Counted from the first letter of the stretch, positions 16,793 through 25,871 are shown. The stretch is 64,000 bases of DNA from Oceanobacillus sojae (GCF_900162665.1 NZ_LT727813.1:650214-714213), one strand, 5' to 3'. Program-made: numbers and translations. Notes: generated by a model not told the origin, from the letters alone.

Positions 16793-16999
16793 CTAATTTC
16801 CTTTTGTATATGGTTTGAGAGTAATTACCTCACCTCTCTTTTGCTCCACCACCTCAGCCTGCTGTTCAACAGGATCTGGAAGCGGACTTTCATGAGGCCA
16901 TATTTTAATAGTTGTATTCTTGCTGACATCCTCTTCCTTCATTTCTTCTAAAACGGTGACAACCATTTTCGTTACTCTTTCTACAAGCTCTCTATCCAT
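16793..16999 (-). CDS. 68-aa protein of the eut operon, unknown function
   Basis: Starts MDRELVERVTKMVVTVLEEM, a strongly amphipathic helix of the type that targets cargo to microcompartments. A short acidic linker and an unusual basic/proline segment follow (KNTTIKIWPHESPLPDPVEQ ... EVITLKPYTKGN). The ATG is one base after the eutP stop, with AAGGAGG inside the end of eutP, so the two are translationally coupled. EutE follows 20 bases later. I recognise no family. It could be a scaffold or adaptor linking cargo (EutE) to shell, or the remnant of a larger enzyme that has kept only its targeting helix. Confidence 0.7.
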   Translation of the reverse strand: MDRELVERVTKMVVTVLEEMKEEDVSKNTTIKIWPHESPLPDPVEQQAEVVEQKRGEVITLKPYTKGN

Positions 17000-17000
17000 C

Positions 17001-17549
17001 TCATTCCTCCTTCCTGCTCTGCTGTCTCCGGACTTTAGCATTTTCATGGAAGATAAGATTCTCAGATTGATGGCTGGCAGCATATGCTTTCATTTCGTCC
17101 AATGACTGACATCTGACAAGAGCAGGAATGATATCTATACCTTCCCCTGTATAGGCAGATGTGATAACAATCGGCCCTTTGACAATTGCCTTTTTTAATA
17201 AGTGGATTGCTTGTTCTATATTTACTTCACTTGCATCTGCTTTTGTAACAACACCGATTGGCAGTTTATTAATTCCTAAACTGAACCCGGGTGCAAAAAT
17301 TGTTTTTTCATTGGTTGCATCCTGCACAAATAACACATGTGTAATCTCAAGGGAGGTTGCCATAATACTCCGGTAATGCAAGGGGTTTTCTGTATATTCC
17401 CCGGGAGTATCGACAATCCAATCCTCATAAATCAAAGACTGTGTTTTTATTTTTTTCGGCCGTCTCTCTCTGCCAAAAAGCGATTCCTTTAACGTCGTCT
17501 TTCCAGCATCTATTCCGCCAAGAATCATGGCTCGATTTTTCAATGGCAT
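17001..17549 (-). CDS. eutP: EutP/PduV family GTPase
   Basis: A 182-aa Ras-like P-loop protein: G1 GGIDAGKTTL (about 11-20), switch/G3 DTPGEYTENP, G4 TKAD, and a serine-alanine G5 (ITSAYTGEGID). EutP has been reported as an acetate kinase in the ethanolamine pathway, while PduV associates with the shell; either role fits. A C-terminal tail (KVRRQQSRKEE) is basic. It lies after eutS with a 17-base gap. The start ATG gives MPLKNRAMILGG. Confidence 0.88.
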   Translation of the reverse strand: MPLKNRAMILGGIDAGKTTLKESLFGRERRPKKIKTQSLIYEDWIVDTPGEYTENPLHYRSIMATSLEITHVLFVQDATNEKTIFAPGFSLGINKLPIGVVTKADASEVNIEQAIHLLKKAIVKGPIVITSAYTGEGIDIIPALVRCQSLDEMKAYAASHQSENLIFHENAKVRRQQSRKEE

Positions 17550-17565
17550 TTACTCCCCTCCCTTT

Positions 17566-17904
17566 TTAAGACTTCGTAATTTCTGCAGGTGTATAGCTTA
17601 AAATATCTGCCAAAAATTGATTTACATCATGCAGTGCTGTCTCCACCTCGGAAACACTGCCTACAATCACCAGGCTCCCAGTAAACCGGTCAAGAAAGCC
17701 GATATCCACATTTGCAGCTTTCGTGGCACGATCGCCGGCTATAATAACTGTCTCGCTCGGTGTCAGCGTTAATATCCCTAATGCTCCGGCCTGCTGCACG
17801 CCTAATTTATCGAACATATCTTCAACAGGATTGGCTATTAAATGACTCAGAGTCACTTGTTTTCCAGGTACAAATTCTTGAATAAACCTCTTTTTCTCTT
17901 CCAT
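17566..17904 (-). CDS. eutS: BMC shell protein EutS
   Basis: A 112-aa shell protein of the circularly permuted BMC type: [26 protein letters not shown], then [20 protein letters not shown] and [20 protein letters not shown]. The N-terminal [14 protein letters not shown] is diagnostic of EutS/PduU. EutS hexamers are bent and may form shell edges. The ATG at 17904 with AAGGAG upstream is chosen; the longer frame to 17964 overlaps the eutH end region and has no ribosome binding site. Confidence 0.93.
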   Translation of the reverse strand: MEEKKRFIQEFVPGKQVTLSHLIANPVEDMFDKLGVQQAGALGILTLTPSETVIIAGDRATKAANVDIGFLDRFTGSLVIVGSVSEVETALHDVNQFLADILSYTPAEITKS

Positions 17905-17969
17905 ATGCACTCCTTCTTTCCTTCCCATTTTTATATTTCCCGGAATAGGAAAGCCGCTCTCCATATTTC

Positions 17970-19088
17970 TTAGGTAGCTTTTGTAAGCTTGGTGTCTTTC
18001 TCTTCACTTTTTCCTAAAATAGCATTGGCAATCACAATCGCGATTACAATGGCAATAATCCCTCCGGCGAATTTTCCAATAATCATCGGGAAAATCATTT
18101 CACGGGCTACTCCAGCGGCAAATCCCAGATGGTCCCCAAGTACGAATGCTGCCGGTACAGAGAATGCTACGTTAATTACTTTTCCGCGATTATCCATATC
18201 CTTCATCAAATTAAACATGGCAATATTATTAGCCAGTGTTGCGACCATACCAGCTGCAGCAACATCATTCATACCAAGCATTTTCCCCATGTTCATCAGC
18301 GGTTTCTTAAATACACGGGTGATCACTTCTACCATAACAAAGGCTCCAGCAAGCACAATCGCAATACTTCCGACTACCTCTATTCCTTCTCCTAAAGGAG
18401 CAATTCCAGGAATAACGGTAATGCCTGTCAAGACATCGATAATGCCAATTGCCAAGCCTGCTGTCGCAACTACTACCACGCCATAGCCAAAAATTGTAAA
18501 GCCTTTAATCATTTGATTTGGTATTTTCCAAAGTCCCAAAATAACGAGGACTGCCAGAATAAAGATAGGAATTAGATTCATAATAACCATGGAAAAGGAA
18601 TATCCAGCTACTAATCCACCGATAATTGCTCCAAAAGGAATTGCAATAAAGCCTGCCAGCATACCTGTAGCAAGATAGCGCTGATCTTCCTTTTTAATAA
18701 TTCCCAAGGATACAGGGATAGAGAATACTATCGTTGCCCCCATCATTGCTCCAAGAATAATACCTGAGAACATAGCTGCATCCTGACTCTGCCCCAGCTC
18801 TTGAGCCAGCTGCAGGCCTCCCATATCAATAGCTAATAAACTTCCGGCAAACATTGCCGGGTCTGCACCAAGCGCTGTATAGATTGGAACAATAACAGGG
18901 CTGAGCACATTTGCCAGGACAGGAGCCATGACAATAATACCGACCATCGCGAGTGCCAGGGCGCCCATTGCCATGATACCTTCATCGAATTTATCTCCGA
19001 GTCCAAGTTTATTTTTAAATATCTTGTCAATGGCACCGACTACCATGAAAATGACCATAATATAAATTACAATCTCATTTATGCCCAT
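17970..19088 (-). CDS. eutH: ethanolamine transporter EutH
   Basis: A 372-aa integral membrane protein with about ten hydrophobic segments (first at [20 protein letters not shown], last near [15 protein letters not shown]). Conserved EutH stretches include [25 protein letters not shown] and the C-terminal KFAGG. It imports ethanolamine or ethanolammonium across the cytoplasmic membrane. It lies between eutN and eutS in the operon, with gaps of 29 and about 65 bases. Length is usual for the family. Confidence 0.93.
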   Translation of the reverse strand: MGINEIVIYIMVIFMVVGAIDKIFKNKLGLGDKFDEGIMAMGALALAMVGIIVMAPVLANVLSPVIVPIYTALGADPAMFAGSLLAIDMGGLQLAQELGQSQDAAMFSGIILGAMMGATIVFSIPVSLGIIKKEDQRYLATGMLAGFIAIPFGAIIGGLVAGYSFSMVIMNLIPIFILAVLVILGLWKIPNQMIKGFTIFGYGVVVVATAGLAIGIIDVLTGITVIPGIAPLGEGIEVVGSIAIVLAGAFVMVEVITRVFKKPLMNMGKMLGMNDVAAAGMVATLANNIAMFNLMKDMDNRGKVINVAFSVPAAFVLGDHLGFAAGVAREMIFPMIIGKFAGGIIAIVIAIVIANAILGKSEEKDTKLTKAT

Positions 19089-19117
19089 ACCTCTTCCTCC
19101 TCAACTCATGTGATTTT

Positions 19118-19387
19118 CTATTCTTTTTGAACCATATCAATCGAGTCAACCACGCCGACAATTACGGAATCGATGGGCAGTCTTTCTTTTCCAAAAGCAG
19201 ACCTTGCACTGCTTCCTCTCGTTACTAATACGGTATCTCCAACACCGGCACCCGCTAAATCCGCAGCAACAAAGGTAGAGGATAAATCATCATTATACGT
19301 CGGTTTGACAATTAACAGCTTCAGACCGTTCAGTTTTTCATCTTTTCGTGTTGCCCATACAGAGCCCATCACATCGCCGATGATCAT
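19118..19387 (-). CDS. eutN: BMC vertex protein EutN
   Basis: An 89-aa EutN/CcmL (BMC-P) protein that forms pentamers capping the vertices of the shell. It begins MIIGDVMGSVWATRKDEKLNG, has LKLLIVKP and the conserved VAADLAGAGVGDTVLVTRGSSAR, then PIDSVIVGVVDSID. Its start overlaps the end of the pduL-like gene by four bases, indicating translational coupling. Confidence 0.93.
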   Translation of the reverse strand: MIIGDVMGSVWATRKDEKLNGLKLLIVKPTYNDDLSSTFVAADLAGAGVGDTVLVTRGSSARSAFGKERLPIDSVIVGVVDSIDMVQKE

Positions 19388-20271
19388 TCCTCATTCTCCT
19401 CACATCGTTGAATTTCTAATTTATGCTTTTTTGCGTAATCCATAGCCAGCGGCGTAGTAATACTATTTTGCGGAATCAGAAGCTTCTTCTTTTTCTGCAT
19501 CAGCAGCTTTTGTAAATCTCTTTCTGTAATGACCCGCTTCTCTATAAATTCCGTGTCATTTCCAGGTACATGACAGCTTTTTAGAGGTTTATCGGCCTTT
19601 TCTATATTTGAAGATGCTTCCTTCCCATTCTTTTTAATGATCTTCCCAAGTGCTCCCCGCTGGAATCCGCAGGAATTCGCTTCGTCAAAATCAATGTGCA
19701 TATAGGTCTGATAGCTGGGATGTACGCGTATAACAACATCATCAAATATAAGTGACCTTTCTCCAAATACCTTTACCTGTACGATTTCTTTATGCTCTAC
19801 CTGGAGTTTCGCAGCATCATGCAAAGCTACATGAATATGCCGTTTAGCAACGATAAGTCCTTTATCCAGGTGCAATTCCTTATCTCCATAGACAAGTGTT
19901 ACCCCTGGTGTTCCGTCAATATCTCCACTTTCTCTGACCGGGATATTCCCTCCTAAAACAACTGCATCTGTTTTAGATACTTCAACCTGAGATTCGCTTC
20001 TTTCAGGCCCTAAGATCACTGCATTTTCAAGTTTTCCTTTAGGTCCTTTGATTGTAATTCTTTCCTTACAAGCAAACTGACCCGGCTGTGATAATTCTTT
20101 AGTCTTTGTTAATTGATAACCTGAACCAAATAAATAATCGACAGCTTCTCTGTTTAAATGAACATGCCTTCCAGAGGCTTCAATTTCAACTAAAGACTGG
20201 TTCAGCATTTCCTTTTTTACTGCTTCTTCGATCGTTTTTACAAGCAGTTCGTCCAAATCACTCACCTCCAT
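19384..20271 (-). CDS. pduL: PduL-type phosphotransacylase with C-terminal extension
   Basis: Transfers acetyl from acetyl-CoA to phosphate, regenerating CoA inside the compartment; it takes the place of a Pta/EutD-type enzyme. 295 aa: an N-terminal amphipathic helix (about 5-24, DLDELLVKTIEEAVKKEM) resembling an encapsulation peptide, then two PduL repeats with zinc histidines ASGRHVHL (His36, His38) and KRHIHV (His145, His147), plus His192 in MHIDFDEAN. Typical PduL ends near residue 212. Here residues about 245-290 add VITERDLQKLL and LLIPQNSITTPLAMDYAKKHKLEI, a pattern I associate with the N-terminal region of EutT-like proteins (inference). Confidence 0.87.
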   Translation of the reverse strand: MEVSDLDELLVKTIEEAVKKEMLNQSLVEIEASGRHVHLNREAVDYLFGSGYQLTKTKELSQPGQFACKERITIKGPKGKLENAVILGPERSESQVEVSKTDAVVLGGNIPVRESGDIDGTPGVTLVYGDKELHLDKGLIVAKRHIHVALHDAAKLQVEHKEIVQVKVFGERSLIFDDVVIRVHPSYQTYMHIDFDEANSCGFQRGALGKIIKKNGKEASSNIEKADKPLKSCHVPGNDTEFIEKRVITERDLQKLLMQKKKKLLIPQNSITTPLAMDYAKKHKLEIQRCEENEE

Positions 20272-20318
20272 CCAAAAGCTCGGCTACTTCCAGAAAACAC
20301 TAATATCTTTCCGATTTT

Positions 20319-20609
20319 TTAAGCTTCATCAAATTGCTTTGGAAGGATTGCGCTGACCTCTGTATGCGGGCGTGGAATGACGTGAACGGATAATAACTCT
20401 CCTACACGGTCAGCAGCTGCTGCTCCAGCATCTGTTGCTGCTTTTACTGCTCCAACATCTCCTCTGACAAGTACAGTTACCAGGCCTGCACCAATCTGTT
20501 CTTTACCAACTAACGTAACATTTGCTGCCTTTACCATTGCATCTGCTGCCTCAATAGCTCCCACTAATCCTTTTGTTTCAACCATTCCTAACGCATTTGC
20601 ATTTTGCAT
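20319..20609 (-). CDS. eutM: BMC hexamer shell protein EutM
   Basis: A 96-aa single BMC domain protein ([20 protein letters not shown], pore loop [37 protein letters not shown]). It is a major facet tile of the microcompartment. The ATG at 20609 with AAAGGAGG 8 bases upstream is chosen; a longer frame to 20639 would start inside the repeat element. The gene is separated from the BMC/SAP gene by a repeat element, which may alter its expression relative to upstream genes. Confidence 0.93.
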   Translation of the reverse strand: MQNANALGMVETKGLVGAIEAADAMVKAANVTLVGKEQIGAGLVTVLVRGDVGAVKAATDAGAAAADRVGELLSVHVIPRPHTEVSAILPKQFDEA

Positions 20610-20631
20610 TATAAATTCCTCCTTTAATTGT

Positions 20632-20719
20632 GTGTTCAAAAAGTAACTGAATTAGAAGCAAGAAGTTCAACGCAGATATTCTTCTCTAATCATTTGGGGA
20701 CTTTTTGAACATCCTCTTT
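20632..20719. repeat. short copy of the TGTTCAAAAAGT repeat inside the eut operon
   Basis: Terminal inverted repeat GTGTTCAAAAAGT (left) and ACTTTTTGAACATC (right), about 85 bases apart. Near the left end it contains AAGAAGTTCAACGC, also present as AAGAAGTTCAAGGC near the left end of the element at 58568-58877. It fills the gap between the BMC/SAP gene and eutM. It looks like a short internally deleted member of a non-autonomous, MITE-like family. Confidence 0.6.
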
Positions 20720-20730
20720 AAGTAATTAAC

Positions 20731-21273
20731 CTATTTTTCTTTCTTTTCATTATTGTCTTTTGCAAGTATTGCCTGGATTAACTCACTTTTTCTTGCGTAT
20801 TTTATATTTTTTGTTTTATCCAGCAGGGTGATATTATTTGCTCTGGCCAGCTGTCTTAATTGGAGCACCGTCATTTTTTCCAGATTTTCCTGGTCCCAGC
20901 TTGGAACGGGATAATCAGGGCTGGAATCTATACTTGGTTTATTTTCAACATCCGGGCTGGGCTGTATCTCCACTTCCAGCTTGGCAGGAACTGTTCCCTG
21001 TTGTGGAAGTTTTTTAAGCAAAGAGCCGGTTTCATGATGCATTCTTGGAATAACATGTACAGAAATCAATGTTTGGAATGAAGTAATTGCATTTTCACCA
21101 GCCTCCACTGCTGCCTGAACAGCTGCAACATCTCCAAGCAGCTGGACTGTAACAAGTCCGCCCTTGATAATTTCTGCATTCAGAAGCTTCACATTTGCCG
21201 CCTTCACTGCCGCGTCTGCCGCCACAATAGAGCTTAATAATCCTCTCGTTTCAATTAATCCTAACGCTTCCAT
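20731..21273 (-). CDS. BMC shell protein fused to a SAP/Rho_N-like domain (EutK-like)
   Basis: 180 aa. Residues 1-88 are a BMC domain (MEALGLIETRGLLSSIVAAD, IIKGGLVTVQLLGDVAAVQA, LISVHVIPRMHHE). A proline-rich linker (about 89-129) leads to residues 131-171, LEKMTVLQLRQLARANNITL ... ARKSELIQAIL, a helix-extended loop-helix of SAP or Rho N-terminal type that usually contacts nucleic acid. Enterobacterial EutK is also a BMC domain with a C-terminal nucleic-acid-binding-like domain, but of winged-helix type, so this is analogous rather than identical. The tail is very lysine-rich. It starts 10 bases after eutL. Confidence 0.85.
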   Translation of the reverse strand: MEALGLIETRGLLSSIVAADAAVKAANVKLLNAEIIKGGLVTVQLLGDVAAVQAAVEAGENAITSFQTLISVHVIPRMHHETGSLLKKLPQQGTVPAKLEVEIQPSPDVENKPSIDSSPDYPVPSWDQENLEKMTVLQLRQLARANNITLLDKTKNIKYARKSELIQAILAKDNNEKKEK

Positions 21274-21282
21274 TTATCTCAC

Positions 21283-21936
21283 CTAATATCCTTTTGGATT
21301 ATCTGCCACATCATTTACTGCGCGTGCAAATGCTTCACAGGCAGCGTGACAGGCCGATTGACTTCCAGTTAGTAAGGCGCCTCCAAAGTTTGTTTCAGAA
21401 GGCGGGCCAAAGAATGCAGCCAGCCTCACATCCGCTGACTTCAGCGCCATATCTAATGCATAAATAGCTTCCAATGGCGGAGCAATTAAATAAGCAATTG
21501 CTTCCCCCTCTGTTATATTTGCCTGCTTGGAAAGAAATGTTCCAGTCCGTGAAACTAAGTGTGCAAAATAAGGAATAGAATCATCTTCATTGGCACTGAC
21601 AAAATACGCATCATTCTCAATGTACGAAATTGCTGCATCCAATCCGCTTCTTACTTCCTCCGGATTATAGCCTGCCAGAATACCAATAACCTCTCCGGTT
21701 AATTTTGTGGTTGCATTGTCTGCACCGGCATACATTGATTCTGCATAAACAACCTCTACATCTGCTTTCTTCGTTGCTTCGTCTAGCGCTGTGTAGACAA
21801 CGTCATCTATATCTCCTGTCAAAATCCCGATGCTTCGCTGGTTGGGCAGTAGTTTTAATTCATCTGCTAAATGCGCATCCACATTTGAAATCAGCTTCAC
21901 ACCGAGGACCTGTGCATAAAGCGCATCATCCTTCAT
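21283..21936 (-). CDS. eutL: BMC trimeric shell protein EutL
   Basis: A 217-aa tandem BMC (BMC-T) protein: KDDALYAQVLGVKLISNVDA, LKLLPNQRSIGILTGDIDDV, a second repeat with YLIAPPLEAIYALDMALKSA and the conserved FFGPPSETNFGGALLTGSQS. EutL trimers form a gated central pore and bind ethanolamine. Length matches the family (about 217-219). It follows eutC by 62 bases. Confidence 0.94.
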   Translation of the reverse strand: MKDDALYAQVLGVKLISNVDAHLADELKLLPNQRSIGILTGDIDDVVYTALDEATKKADVEVVYAESMYAGADNATTKLTGEVIGILAGYNPEEVRSGLDAAISYIENDAYFVSANEDDSIPYFAHLVSRTGTFLSKQANITEGEAIAYLIAPPLEAIYALDMALKSADVRLAAFFGPPSETNFGGALLTGSQSACHAACEAFARAVNDVADNPKGY

Positions 21937-21998
21937 AGTAAACCCTCCATTTCTTAGCTTTATCGTCGAGCAGCATATTTACTTTTTTTGAAACTCCC

Positions 21999-22892
21999 TT
22001 AAACCTTATTTAAATCAAGACCTGAAGCTTTCTTATCAATCATTTTCTTAATTAATTCCGCGATATGTGCTCCTGCCTCAACCGGTGGCGTACCACCTTC
22101 ATGGATATTCGATATAACGGTACGTCTTGCTTCCGGCATATCGACAGTCGGTTTATAAGCGATGTAAGCACTCATGGATTCTGCTGTAACCAGACCCGGT
22201 CGCTCCCCGACAAGCAGACAGACAACATCAGCTCCTGTTAGTTCACCAATGACATCCATCGCTGGCACACGGCAATGCTTTATAAACAAATCATTTGTGG
22301 CGTCAATACCATGCAGCTTTAGCCCCTGTTTAATAGCTGGCAAAGTATTTTCCAGATTTGCTTCGATGGAAGCCGAGCTCAAGCCGTCTCCTACAACAAT
22401 TTGTACTTTAGGGCTACCGCAATGTGCTTTTATTTTTTCTTTTACTTCATCCGAGAATTGTCTTCCTAAATCAGGCCGGGTTACATATTCATCCTTATCC
22501 TGACAGACGGTCGCAACAGGAAATAAATTATTATCTTTGACAAAATCCTCACTGACATAAGAGAATACGGCATCCTGTGCAGCAGCGTGATCTGCTTTAA
22601 ACCTTAGTGCACTGGATGTCATATAGCGTGCTCCGCTCCGCCATACTCCCAATCGTGCAGGTGTTTTATCCTTCATGTCTAAATATCCTTCTTCATCTGC
22701 AGGATCCGGTACAAGCAGTTCTTTCTTAATCAGTATTTCTGATATATCAGGCAGTACTTCCTCACTGACAGCCTGATTCGTGCTGCCGGCGTGCTCCGAT
22801 TTTGATGCTTTCTCTTCAGGTGCTTTGCTTTCTCCTGCCATTTCCAGAACAATCTTTTCAATCAGTGTTTTTAATTCTGTATTTGTAACCAT
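21999..22892 (-). CDS. eutC: ethanolamine ammonia-lyase small subunit EutC
   Basis: A 297-aa small subunit of the adenosylcobalamin-dependent enzyme that splits ethanolamine into acetaldehyde and ammonia. Residues 4-18 ([15 protein letters not shown]) form an amphipathic helix typical of the EutC encapsulation signal. A variable acidic linker precedes the conserved [43 protein letters not shown] and [20 protein letters not shown], which contribute to the cobalamin site. It lies 12 bases after eutB; the two are probably translated together. Confidence 0.95.
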   Translation of the reverse strand: MVTNTELKTLIEKIVLEMAGESKAPEEKASKSEHAGSTNQAVSEEVLPDISEILIKKELLVPDPADEEGYLDMKDKTPARLGVWRSGARYMTSSALRFKADHAAAQDAVFSYVSEDFVKDNNLFPVATVCQDKDEYVTRPDLGRQFSDEVKEKIKAHCGSPKVQIVVGDGLSSASIEANLENTLPAIKQGLKLHGIDATNDLFIKHCRVPAMDVIGELTGADVVCLLVGERPGLVTAESMSAYIAYKPTVDMPEARRTVISNIHEGGTPPVEAGAHIAELIKKMIDKKASGLDLNKV

Positions 22893-22904
22893 CCTTTCTC
22901 CTCC

Positions 22905-24272
22905 TTACACTAAGAATAATGATGCATCTCCTGCCTGCTTCGTTAACCTGCCGGAAAGATCAATAACATCCATTTTCCGCAGCCATTCTTCAAATTCCTT
23001 AATTGGTTTCAGCTGCAGCAATTCCCGCAATGTCTGGATTTCATGATAGCCAAGACTTTGATAGTTCAGCATGACATCATCGCCATGCGGAGCGGTAATT
23101 AAGAAATTAACTCCGGCCTGAGCAAGCAGTGTACTTAAAATTTCCATATCATCCTGATCTGCTTTCATATGATTCGTGTAACAAACATCCACACCCATCG
23201 GAAGACCGGAAAGCTTCCCCATAAAATGATCCTCTAATCCAGCCCGGATGACCTGCTTCGAATCATATAAGTATTCCGGTCCGATGAATCCTACAACGGT
23301 ATTCACAAGGAAAGGCTCATAAGTTTTACCAAAGCCGTAGCATCTGGCTTCCAAGGTGAGCTGGTCCACTCCATGATGGGCGTTAGAGGATAGCTCGGCG
23401 CCCTGTCCTGTTTCAAAATACATGACGTTCGGTCCGGCTGCTGTACCTTCACGCAAAGCAAGCTCCCTTGCCTCTCCAATGAGTTCGCCGCTTATTCCAA
23501 AGGCCGTATTTCCTTTTTCCGATCCGGCAATAGATTGGAAGATTAAATCAGCAGGTGCGCCCTCCCGAATAGCCTGCATCTGTGTTGTTACATGGGCAAG
23601 CACACTATTCTGGGTAGGAATTGCATACTTATTTTTTACTTCTTCCAGACGATGGAACATCCGCTTAACACTTTCGAGTGTGTCATCAACCGGATTCAAT
23701 CCAATAACAGCGTCACCAGATCCATATGCAAGGCCTTCTAAAATGGAAGCGACAATTCCATCTTCGTTATCAGATGGATGGTTTGGCTGCAATCTCGCTG
23801 ATAAGGTTCCTTCTAACCCAATTGTCGTATTGCAATGTGCAGTAACATTTATTTTATTTCCTGCTGTAATCAAATCTAAATTGGACATCAGCTTAGTTAC
23901 TGCTGCCACCATTTCTGAAGTCAGCCCTCTCGAAATTCTCCTGACATCATTCCCTGTTGTATTGTAATCAAGAATTTTCTCACGGAGCTCCTGCACAGTC
24001 CAACGCTTGATAGAATCATAGATTTTCTCATTCAGACTATCTTGAATAATCCGTGTAACCTCATCCTGCTCATAAGGGATAGCAGGGTTGTTCCGCAAAT
24101 CCTCCAATGTTAAATTTGCTAAAACAACTTTGGCAGCGACACGCTCTTCTGCGGATTCTGCCGCAATCCCGGCCATTACATCTCCTGATTTTTCTTCGTT
24201 TGCTTTTGCCATTACTTCGTTGATTGATTTAAATTGATAGGTTCTTCCGAATAATACTGTACTTAAAATCAT
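22905..24272 (-). CDS. eutB: ethanolamine ammonia-lyase large subunit EutB
   Basis: A 455-aa catalytic subunit (family length about 453). It has the conserved blocks LFGRTYQFKSINEVMAKANE, VTAHCNTTIGLEGTLSARLQ, GLAYGSGDAVIGLNPVDD, QSIAGSEKGNTAFGI, FETGQGAELSSNAHHGVDQL and CYTNHMKADQDDME. It binds substrate and the cobalamin cofactor in a TIM barrel. It follows eutA by about 30 bases, with a good GAGGAGGATAT ribosome binding site. Confidence 0.96.
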   Translation of the reverse strand: MILSTVLFGRTYQFKSINEVMAKANEEKSGDVMAGIAAESAEERVAAKVVLANLTLEDLRNNPAIPYEQDEVTRIIQDSLNEKIYDSIKRWTVQELREKILDYNTTGNDVRRISRGLTSEMVAAVTKLMSNLDLITAGNKINVTAHCNTTIGLEGTLSARLQPNHPSDNEDGIVASILEGLAYGSGDAVIGLNPVDDTLESVKRMFHRLEEVKNKYAIPTQNSVLAHVTTQMQAIREGAPADLIFQSIAGSEKGNTAFGISGELIGEARELALREGTAAGPNVMYFETGQGAELSSNAHHGVDQLTLEARCYGFGKTYEPFLVNTVVGFIGPEYLYDSKQVIRAGLEDHFMGKLSGLPMGVDVCYTNHMKADQDDMEILSTLLAQAGVNFLITAPHGDDVMLNYQSLGYHEIQTLRELLQLKPIKEFEEWLRKMDVIDLSGRLTKQAGDASLFLV

Positions 24273-24304
24273 GCATATCCTCCTCTCGAAATTTGCAAAA
24301 TAGC

Positions 24305-25732
24305 TTAATTAAATACGAGCGTTTTAATCACTACCGGCAATACACTCCCTTCTGCAAGCGGATGGCCAATGTCGATATAGTCACCATCTTCTACAAAAAC
24401 ACTATCAATACAGATGATTTCAATATCTAGTCCAAGCATTGTATAGAGCGTCTGGCCAAGCACTTTTCCAATATCCTTCTCTACAATAACAATGAGCGGA
24501 AGTCCTAAATTCAGATAACTTCGGGAGCCCTTTATAATTTCTTCTGCCACCCTTGTAATATCTTTGAAACTCGATATTTCTCTGCCTGAAAAAGATATCG
24601 CCACACGCAGTTTCTCTTCCTCCAATTGGAATCTGCTTAAGTTTTCATCTGTGTAAGCTGCGATGGAATGAAATTGCTCCATCTCTTCATCGGGAATTTT
24701 TACAACCGGAATATTTTTAATCGGGAATTTGTTTTGAGAATAATGAATGGTGCTTCCGCTGATTTCTGTCGTATGTGACCCAGCTCCGACAACTGTGGCC
24801 CGTATTAACTCTTTTGGCTCTATCAGCGTCAATTGTTGCGTTAAGGCAGATTGACTGATTGCTGCTCCCAGTAAAATACCAATATCGCCAAATCTGAACA
24901 CATCTCCCTCAGCCGGCCGATAGATTGCCTCTGCAACACCTCCCGTAAATGAAATATGTGAAATATCCTCTCGATGCTGAATTCCTCTATGTGTCACTAT
25001 TTGGGTAAAAGCTTCTGTCTGAGGCCGGATTCCGACACTCTCCTCCAACAGCTGTACCATCCGCTCAATTAACGGTTTAAATAAATTTTCTGTTGCTTTT
25101 TCTCCTACATAAATGGGCCAGTCATTTTCTTTAATTAAGGCTTGGATTTTTTCCGAAATATATTCAATTTTTTTCGTTTTCTTATTTACTTTGACAAGTC
25201 TGCCACCGATATCTAAGCAGCCTGTTTCTACTATCTCTCCCCGCTGCATCACAGCCATATTACTTGTTCCGCCGCCGACATCCAGGTTAACCAGCTTCCC
25301 GGCATGTTCCTTGGAATACCGGTGAAGCCCGGCTCCTTTCGCTGCAATAACACTTTCTAAGTCCGGTCCGGCAGTTGCAACAACAAAATCCCCTGCATAC
25401 CCGCTTAAGCCCTGTAAAACCTCTTCTGCATTTTCTTTTCTGGCAGTTTCACCAGTAATAATGACAGCACCAGTCTGTATGCTTTCTTTGGCAATCCCTG
25501 CTTTTTGATACTCACTTGCTACAAACTGTTCAATTTTAGATTGATCAATCCGCTTTCCTTCTAAAAGCGGCGTATCGATAATGTCACTCTTATAAACAAC
25601 CTTCTTATCAACAATCACGATGCGCGGGACATTAAAAGCAGATGCTGTGTTCTCTATCTTCAGGTGCGAGAATACCAGCTGTGTTGTCGAAGTCCCAATA
25701 TCAATCCCGACACTTAAAACATTCTCAGCCAT
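24305..25732 (-). CDS. eutA: ethanolamine ammonia-lyase reactivating factor EutA
   Basis: A 475-aa ATPase of the actin/Hsp70-like fold that exchanges damaged cobalamin on EutBC. It shows [20 protein letters not shown] (phosphate-1 loop), [25 protein letters not shown] and [20 protein letters not shown] (adenosine region). It is the first gene after an attenuator with a dual ANTAR hairpin, and is followed directly by eutBC. GGAGGGGGAGG precedes the ATG. Confidence 0.94.
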   Translation of the reverse strand: MAENVLSVGIDIGTSTTQLVFSHLKIENTASAFNVPRIVIVDKKVVYKSDIIDTPLLEGKRIDQSKIEQFVASEYQKAGIAKESIQTGAVIITGETARKENAEEVLQGLSGYAGDFVVATAGPDLESVIAAKGAGLHRYSKEHAGKLVNLDVGGGTSNMAVMQRGEIVETGCLDIGGRLVKVNKKTKKIEYISEKIQALIKENDWPIYVGEKATENLFKPLIERMVQLLEESVGIRPQTEAFTQIVTHRGIQHREDISHISFTGGVAEAIYRPAEGDVFRFGDIGILLGAAISQSALTQQLTLIEPKELIRATVVGAGSHTTEISGSTIHYSQNKFPIKNIPVVKIPDEEMEQFHSIAAYTDENLSRFQLEEEKLRVAISFSGREISSFKDITRVAEEIIKGSRSYLNLGLPLIVIVEKDIGKVLGQTLYTMLGLDIEIICIDSVFVEDGDYIDIGHPLAEGSVLPVVIKTLVFN

Positions 25733-25770
25733 TTCCTCCCCCTCCTTTCTGTTTAGCTTTAAAGGATATT

Positions 25771-25871
25771 AAAAAAAGCAAAGAAGCTTAAAGCATAAAA
25801 AATTGCACATAGCAATCTTATTTATACCTTAAGCTTCTTTGCTTTCGGATTCACTTATACATCATTGTACA
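25771..25871 (-). promoter_or_regulatory. EutV (ANTAR) antitermination leader of eutABC
   Basis: Minus strand. P1 is TGTAC-AATGAT-GTATA (25871-25856, hexaloop with A1 and G4, overlapping the eutW stop). After an 11-base linker comes P2, AAGC-AAAGAA-GCTT (25844-25831, same A1/G4 pattern). The P2 sequence is also the 5' arm of a long terminator whose 3' arm is AAGCTTCTTTGC followed by T8 (down to 25771). Established ANTAR mechanism: the phosphorylated regulator holds P1-P2 and prevents terminator formation. Confidence 0.8.

Noticed and set aside
17989-18486. A 165-codon open frame on the plus strand opposite eutH
   Set aside because: It mirrors the hydrophobic codons of the EutH membrane segments and has no homology or start signal.
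23422-23967. A 181-codon open frame on the plus strand opposite eutB
   Set aside because: It is antisense to a strongly conserved enzyme, has no convincing ribosome binding site and reads as low-complexity serine/proline-rich sequence.
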